Source: Chrysogorgia sp. JL179-B06 (lineage: Eukaryota; Cnidaria; Anthozoa; Scleralcyonacea; Chrysogorgiidae). From it: a DNA stretch of 64,000 nt. Position numbers and translations under genes: made by a program. Under the pieces are notes generated by a model that was not told the origin of the DNA, searched no databases, and saw only the letters and a list, made by a program, of their open reading frames with translations. The DNA lies in assembly GCA_035772405.1 (NCBI GenBank), contig JAYKKM010000005.1, positions 4,386,501 to 4,450,500 of the forward strand, in the 5' to 3' direction. Within the stretch, counting starts at the first letter, position 1. Each line of letters opens with the position of its first letter. Shown here one piece after another: positions 59,618 to 64,000 of this stretch.

Positions 59618-60371
59618 GATTACTATACCTCCAGAGAAATGTTCTCTCCTCTTGCGGCAACTGTTGCTCGTTGTTAAATATCCGCTGAAGCTCTAAGTTT
59701 TTAAGATGGGACCTCGAGCTCTCGTGTCTTGAGCGATGCATTGGGTTGTTGGTGACCACACCACATGGGTAACAATTGTACGACGCGCCGCCGTGCGCAA
59801 AATCCAGGTGAGTGTGTGAGAGTATGTGACTCATAATATCGCCCGCACCTAGTATTTCATTACACCCCACCCTACAAACGTTAACGTCACAGTTTGCGGC
59901 GAGCTCTAGCCACGCTTTGGCTTTGGTTGAGCATGGTTTCCATAGAAGGGTCGCCAAGAACACTTCGAGGTAGTTACCGAGTAGTGTAGCGGCGGACTCG
60001 CAAGGGTTGCTCAAGTAGTGGCCACTCGCTAGCGTAAGACGTTTGAACGGTGAGTGACACCACACAGGGATCATCTTGGCTAGTTCGTTAACCATCCTGT
60101 TGGCTCTAACTTCATCAAGCTCGACCCAAGCCTCATGAGCGAACTTCGTATAGAGAATCTGGGTATCAAATTGTCTCGACACCTCTTCGTTTTTACGATC
60201 GGGGTCGCACAACTTGAAGACTTGCGAGTACCCTTTTAAGACGTTGGGTCCAGAGGCGCCTTGTGGGGTAGACACATCGACAAAGGACATTCTCCGCATT
60301 GCGTCGATCTCCTCTTCTTGGCGGGCTTGGTCTTGAGTCATCTCTTCTGCGATGTCTTGGACTTGAGTCAT
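59601..60371 (-). CDS. Cys/His-rich protein, function unknown
   Basis: A 256-aa protein. The N-terminus is acidic and Gln-rich (residues 1-25). The second half has clustered possible zinc ligands: Cys161, Cys166, Cys170, His182, His186, His188, His193, Cys200 and Cys203 (CDVNVCRVGC ... SHILSHTHLDFAHGG ... CYPCG). I recognise no family. It is transcribed with the thymidine kinase gene (17-nt overlap), with GGGAGTATAAC just before its ATG. It diverges from the 60503 gene across a repeat-containing promoter. Confidence 0.7.
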   Translation of the reverse strand: MTQVQDIAEEMTQDQARQEEEIDAMRRMSFVDVSTPQGASGPNVLKGYSQVFKLCDPDRKNEEVSRQFDTQILYTKFAHEAWVELDEVRANRMVNELAKMIPVWCHSPFKRLTLASGHYLSNPCESAATLLGNYLEVFLATLLWKPCSTKAKAWLELAANCDVNVCRVGCNEILGAGDIMSHILSHTHLDFAHGGASYNCYPCGVVTNNPMHRSRHESSRSHLKNLELQRIFNNEQQLPQEERTFLWRYSNHEENR

Positions 60372-60423
60372 TATGTTATACTCCCAGAAAAAATCCTAAT
60401 TTTTTAGTGCGTTTGGTTTGGAA

Positions 60424-60476
60424 CTGTGAGATACCTGTGAGGTCATCTGTGAGACACCTGTGAGGTCAACTGTGAG
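60424..60476. promoter_or_regulatory. 23-bp tandem repeats in a divergent promoter
   Basis: CTGTGAGATACCTGTGAGGT plus CAT is followed by CTGTGAGACACCTGTGAGGT plus CAA, then a partial CTGTGAG. Each unit itself contains CTGTGAG twice. The repeats lie between the divergent ATGs at 60371 and 60503 and look like binding sites for a regulator. Confidence 0.6.
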
Positions 60477-60502
60477 TAAGATAACACGTGATAATGTATT
60501 AG

Positions 60503-60847
60503 ATGGTTGAGGACTCACAGACGGCTGTTGAGGCGAAGATTACGGCTGATGTGAAAAGTGTTAAGGTGAAGGACCCAAAGCGTGTCGCTGCTGGTAAAAA
60601 GTTGGCTGAGATATCGAAAGCTGCGAAAGAAAAGAAAATGCGTGAAATGATAGTCAACGAAGAACAGGGTAGTGAGTGGAGCTATGGATATGTTGTCGGA
60701 ACACTTGGTGTAATCATCGCTGGTGCTTCACTATGGTACACAATTAGCAGTGAAAAAGAGGCACAATTAGAGCCTGTGAGCACTGTGGTTAGCGCGTCAG
60801 AAAATCGTAGAACTCGTCGTCCAGCGCTAGACACGTTTGATTCTTGA
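60503..60847 (+). CDS. Small single-span membrane protein
   Basis: A 114-aa protein. Residues about 20-48 form a lysine-rich amphipathic segment (KDPKRVAAGKKLAEISKAAK). Residues 59-80 (WSYGYVVGTLGVIIAGASLWYT) form one membrane span, and the tail is hydrophilic. Function unknown. It heads a plus-strand run of three small membrane-type genes before the VLTF3-like gene. Confidence 0.7.
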   Translation: MVEDSQTAVEAKITADVKSVKVKDPKRVAAGKKLAEISKAAKEKKMREMIVNEEQGSEWSYGYVVGTLGVIIAGASLWYTISSEKEAQLEPVSTVVSASENRRTRRPALDTFDS

Positions 60848-60870
60848 ACAAAACACACGACAATGTATAT

Positions 60871-61107
60871 ATGTCCGCGATCGATCGAAAAGAACTTATG
60901 AACGAATTGTATGATGCGCTACTTGTTACGACTGGTGCTGTGGCAGTGAGTATGATTTCTAAAAAGGCTTTGGGGGAACCATTGGGAACACCAGAGACAG
61001 TGAAAGGCACAGTGAAACTTGCTGCAGCTGTTGGCGCAGGAACGCTGTTAGTGAAATGGATGCAATCGAAAAAGTGGATACCGACAGACCCATTCAAACC
61101 AACGTAA
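60871..61107 (+). CDS. Small hydrophobic protein
   Basis: A 78-aa protein from ATG 60871 (MSAIDRKELM); a longer frame would need a TTG start. Two hydrophobic stretches, ALLVTTGAVAVSMIS and LAAAVGAGTLLVKWM, are probable membrane segments. Family unknown. Its stop lies 4 nt before the next gene. Confidence 0.65.
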   Translation: MSAIDRKELMNELYDALLVTTGAVAVSMISKKALGEPLGTPETVKGTVKLAAAVGAGTLLVKWMQSKKWIPTDPFKPT

Positions 61108-61111
61108 GTTA

Positions 61112-61531
61112 ATGGTGAGTGTTGTGGCTGGAGGGATATTTAACGCAGTGGCTTTTGCAGGCGCTGGCTTTATGTTCTCGAAGTTTAATCACTCGGGTTA
61201 TGAAGCTGAGATGAAAAGACACAACCATGCGTTGGAACAGTTAGCCAGCGCGAAAGAAGTGTGGTATGAAAATGAAGTCGCTAAAAAAGATCAGATTCAG
61301 CGCTTGCGACAACGGCTCTCTGACGCTAATGCTGACATCAATGACACAAACCACGCGCTGGAAGAACTTAGAAGCGTAATGACCATACGGTACAGCGGAC
61401 GAGTGTTCACTGAGTCCCCGAAGATTGCGGATTACTACCAACCGAGTGCGGAAATGAAGGAATACCAATTATTGTTTGTTAGCGCGCTAGGTTTGGGTAG
61501 TGGAATAGCGGTACGGGTACTAGTTCGTTGA
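61112..61531 (+). CDS. Coiled-coil protein with hydrophobic ends
   Basis: A 139-aa protein. Residues 3-22 (SVVAGGIFNAVAFAGAGFMF) are a signal-anchor-like segment, residues about 30-95 are a heptad-like helix (HALEQLASAKEVWYENEVAK ... LRQRLSDANADINDTNHALE), and residues about 120-139 are hydrophobic again. I recall similar proteins next to Polinton-type genes in invertebrate genomes, without an assigned role. A virion membrane or fibre-support protein is possible. Confidence 0.65.
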   Translation: MVSVVAGGIFNAVAFAGAGFMFSKFNHSGYEAEMKRHNHALEQLASAKEVWYENEVAKKDQIQRLRQRLSDANADINDTNHALEELRSVMTIRYSGRVFTESPKIADYYQPSAEMKEYQLLFVSALGLGSGIAVRVLVR

Positions 61532-61558
61532 AAAAAAAATGTCGGAGTAATATAAGCG

Positions 61559-62122
61559 ATGGACAAACTTATGAGGCAGATGAGTTATGGCTTGACAATT
61601 GACGAGATCGCGAGTGAGACGCAAACTGAGTGTGGAGACACCCCCAGAATTCACCACTGCTCGGATTGTGACGTTGTGAAAAACGTGAGTGACTGTGGTG
61701 GGTACGCGTGTCCAAAGTGTGGCGACATCGAATGGGGCTACACTCAGAGTTACAGCGACATGAGACTCACGCGATTAAAAAGCGTTCACAAACGGTCTTG
61801 GTGGATGGGGAGGAGACTACGGAATGTTGTGAAGGGTGAGCACCTTGAGTTGATAAAAGAGGACTTCCTGAAAGTTGTCAATGCGTTGTACTCATGCAAT
61901 TTGGTAAAGGGTAGAAATGTCAGCAGATATGGATACTACATTATTAGGTTGTGCCACAGAAGACGAGTCGAGACACTCAAGAAGGTGTCAGACCTCAAAG
62001 ACGGGAAGGTGAAAGACTTGTTCGACAACAATCTGTTTGGGGTGGTGTACCCAAAGCTGGGATGGTGTGAAAGTGGTGATCGTTATTACAATGAGTGGGC
62101 TAAGAAAAAAAGTGTAGTGTAA
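61559..62122 (+). CDS. VLTF3-like zinc-ribbon transcription factor (probable)
   Basis: A 187-aa protein with an N-terminal zinc ribbon: Cys34-x2-Cys37 and Cys51-x2-Cys54 (HHCSDCD ... ACPKCGD). The ribbon is followed by a basic helical region (RLKSVHKRSWWMGRRLRN, EDFLKVVNALYSCNL, RYGYYIIRLCHRRR). This layout resembles poxvirus late transcription factor 3 homologues found in large DNA viruses and some Polintons. I could not align it in detail, so another zinc-ribbon factor is possible. GGAGTAATATAAGC precedes the ATG, which sits 27 nt after the previous stop. If correct, it would drive late, capsid-gene expression. Confidence 0.55.
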   Translation: MDKLMRQMSYGLTIDEIASETQTECGDTPRIHHCSDCDVVKNVSDCGGYACPKCGDIEWGYTQSYSDMRLTRLKSVHKRSWWMGRRLRNVVKGEHLELIKEDFLKVVNALYSCNLVKGRNVSRYGYYIIRLCHRRRVETLKKVSDLKDGKVKDLFDNNLFGVVYPKLGWCESGDRYYNEWAKKKSVV

Positions 62123-62132
62123 GTATAAGCCA

Positions 62133-64000
62133 ATGAGTCGGACTGTGAAAAATTCAGTGACAAAAAGACGGGCGCACAAGACGAGTGCAGCCGTTGTCAA
62201 TTCACTAACAGATGAGGCGACCAACGTTCACGGCTTCTTTAGAGATCAAGAAACACAACGTCTAGTCGAAGACCTCACACCGTCAACACATTTGTTGGAT
62301 CGAGCATTGAGAGGGTTCACAAGGTCCTATGGAGTCGAAGTGATTGACGACAGAGACATCAATCAGGTAAATGGTAGTAGAAGCACTGTCACTAACCTTT
62401 TGAGACGTGAATTAGGTGAGACCAACGGAATGAAAGTGGTAGAGACAGTCAAGGTCACTTTTGAGAAAGTTTTAGAACTCAATAAGACCACATACAAAAC
62501 TGCCTACTTTAACAGCGAAACGTTCGTCGTCATTAACGAGCATGACATCGAGGGTGTCGCCAATCGTGGGTCGGAGCAGATTTTGACGCGGATAGCTGGG
62601 TGGTTATCTGAGGGGTCTGGATGGACTATCGACAAAATAGATGCACACTACGTTAATGTCGCTATTTACAGACCTTTGCATGGGAGTAGCTACATTGCGT
62701 TGCCAAAGGAGCTGTGCAACAGTATGAAGGGCTTGATAAACGTGAGTAACGATGATGACAACGAGTGCTTTAGATGGTGCCACCTTGCACACAAATTTCC
62801 TGTTGGAAAAAACTCTGACAGAACGTCAAAGTACGTCAGACATGTCAGTGAGCTGAATTATGACGGAATCGACTTCCCAGTCGCACTCAAAGATTACAAC
62901 AAGATCGAAAAGGCAAACGATATTAGCATCAATGTTTTTGGGTATGAAAATTTGCAGCCATTCCCTGTGTACGTTTCTAAGGAAGCGTACCCTGACCATA
63001 TGGACCTACTGTTGATAACTGCCGATAGCAACAAGCATTATGTGTATATTCGCGACTTCAACAAATTCATGTACCGTCAGACAAAGTATAAGGCGAGAAA
63101 GCACTTTTGCAGGTATTGTTTGCAGTGTTTTACCCGAGAGGACGTGCTTGAACGCCATGTGGAAGTATGTTTGGTCATCAATGGGAAGCAAGCTATTAAA
63201 ATGCCGCAAAAAGGTGCGAAAGTGAAATACGAGAATTTTAGTAGACAGCTAAACGTACCATTTGTGGTGTACGCAGACTTCGAGGCTATCACACAGAAGG
63301 TGCATGCGGCAACACCATCGAGCGAGTGTAGCTACACAAATGCTTACCAGAGGCACGTTGACTGCGGTTATGGGTACAAACTGGTTTGTTGCTACGATAA
63401 CGAGTACAGTAAGCCAGTAAAAGTGTATCGCGGTGAAAACGCAGTCAACAAGTTCATTGGGGAGATGTTAGAAATTGTCGAATATTGTAAAAAGACATCT
63501 GAGAGTCACTTTAACAAAGAAATGATACTGACTGACGACGATAAGAAGAACTTTGACGAGGCCAAGAGTTGCCATATTTGTAGCGTTGAGTACACTGACG
63601 CTGACGTTAGAGTGAGAGACCACTGTCACGTGTTAGGTAAGTACAGAGGGTCTGCGCATCGTCAGTGTAACGTGAACTTTAAGTTGACTGATAAAATACC
63701 TGTGATCTTTCATAACCTACGTGGCTACGATAGCCATTTCATTATGCAGGAGATTGGCAAGTTTGGTCAAGACATAAATGTGATACCGAACAACATGGAG
63801 AAGTACATGGCGTTCATGCTTGGAAAAAACTTGGTATTCTTGGACAGCTTTCAGTTCATGAGTAGTGGTCTAGACAACTTGGTGAAGAACCTACCAAGAG
63901 GCGCTTTCAAATACACGTCAGAAGTGTTTCATGACGAGGGGTTGGCACTTATGACAAGAAAGGGGGTCTACCCCTACGATTACATGGACTCCTTTGAAAA
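62133..64000 (+). CDS. Protein-primed DNA polymerase B, 3' partial
   Basis: Open from ATG 62133 (MSRTVKNSVTKRRAH) to the window edge, 622 codons, no stop. N-terminal Polinton-type region: YIALPKELCNSMKGLINVSN then DDDNECFRWCHLA. A C2HC finger, FCRYCLQCF...ERHVEVC, starts near residue 325. Exonuclease motif I is VVYADFEA (about residue 380). A zinc-knuckle insert CHIC...DHCHVLGKYRGSAHRQCN lies near residues 483-510, and exonuclease motif II is NLRGYDSHF (about residue 528). The polymerase palm motifs lie beyond the window. Such enzymes start synthesis from a terminal protein and replicate linear Polinton genomes. TAAGTATAAGC lies just before the ATG. Confidence 0.93.
   Translation, partial: MSRTVKNSVTKRRAHKTSAAVVNSLTDEATNVHGFFRDQETQRLVEDLTPSTHLLDRALRGFTRSYGVEVIDDRDINQVNGSRSTVTNLLRRELGETNGMKVVETVKVTFEKVLELNKTTYKTAYFNSETFVVINEHDIEGVANRGSEQILTRIAGWLSEGSGWTIDKIDAHYVNVAIYRPLHGSSYIALPKELCNSMKGLINVSNDDDNECFRWCHLAHKFPVGKNSDRTSKYVRHVSELNYDGIDFPVALKDYNKIEKANDISINVFGYENLQPFPVYVSKEAYPDHMDLLLITADSNKHYVYIRDFNKFMYRQTKYKARKHFCRYCLQCFTREDVLERHVEVCLVINGKQAIKMPQKGAKVKYENFSRQLNVPFVVYADFEAITQKVHAATPSSECSYTNAYQRHVDCGYGYKLVCCYDNEYSKPVKVYRGENAVNKFIGEMLEIVEYCKKTSESHFNKEMILTDDDKKNFDEAKSCHICSVEYTDADVRVRDHCHVLGKYRGSAHRQCNVNFKLTDKIPVIFHNLRGYDSHFIMQEIGKFGQDINVIPNNMEKYMAFMLGKNLVFLDSFQFMSSGLDNLVKNLPRGAFKYTSEVFHDEGLALMTRKGVYPYDYMDSFE

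Larger units (their letters stand above)
50397..64000. mobile_element. Polinton/Maverick (adintovirus-like) element, left part
   Basis: Sixteen closely packed intronless genes or gene remnants include protein-primed DNA polymerase B, an A32-like packaging ATPase, probable capsid proteins, thymidine kinase and a VLTF3-like protein. The clustering of PolB, ATPase and jelly-roll proteins defines this class of virus-derived or viral elements. The left boundary is placed at or shortly after 50397; the right end is outside. No integrase, protease or second terminal repeat is in the window. The capsid block carries breaks (see 53102-53701), so this copy may be inactive. Confidence 0.85.

Overview
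The window looks like nuclear DNA of an invertebrate animal. It has an intron-rich gene with GT-AG splice sites, many miniature inverted-repeat elements, non-LTR and Penelope-like retroelement relics, tRNA-derived SINE heads and large minisatellites. A cnidarian or sponge would fit, but nothing in the sequence fixes the phylum.

Region 1 (1-42.3 kb, + strand) is one gene split into 27 recognisable exons. It encodes a glycoside hydrolase family 116 protein, related to the non-lysosomal glucosylceramidase GBA2. The 5' end lies left of the window. Every inferred exon junction keeps the reading frame. The introns hold a 6.4 kb minisatellite directly after an 18-nt microexon, a near-complete non-LTR retrotransposon with one frameshift, a 23-bp and a 20-bp minisatellite, and more than a dozen palindromic MITEs, several bounded by TTAA.

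Region 2 (42.3-50.4 kb) has no convincing cellular gene. It holds a decayed Penelope-like element (minus strand), a 3.2 kb element with about 480-bp inverted ends, a 711-bp hAT-type element with an 8-bp target duplication, and smaller repeats.

Region 3 (about 50.4 kb to the window end) is compact, intronless and virus-like: the left part of a Polinton/Maverick (adintovirus-like) element that continues past the right edge. The left, mostly minus-strand block encodes a small myristoylation-signal protein, an A32-like packaging ATPase, a probable major capsid protein whose 5' end is missing, and three tandem jelly-roll/penton-like paralogues (one truncated). Next come a 495-aa membrane-anchored protein, a fibre-like protein, two very small proteins and a BRO-N/VRR-NUC/zinc-finger fusion. 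Then come a thymidine kinase and an unknown Cys/His-rich protein (minus strand), two small membrane proteins, a coiled-coil membrane protein, a VLTF3-like zinc-ribbon protein and a protein-primed DNA polymerase B open to the last base. No integrase or adenain-type protease is visible; they may lie to the right.

The element genes suggest a job list: replication (PolB), nucleotide supply (TK), late transcription (VLTF3-like), packaging (ATPase), shell (capsid and jelly-roll proteins), attachment (fibre-like protein) and membrane functions (several single-span or lipid-anchored proteins). The capsid block carries signs of duplication followed by deletion, so this copy may be defective.
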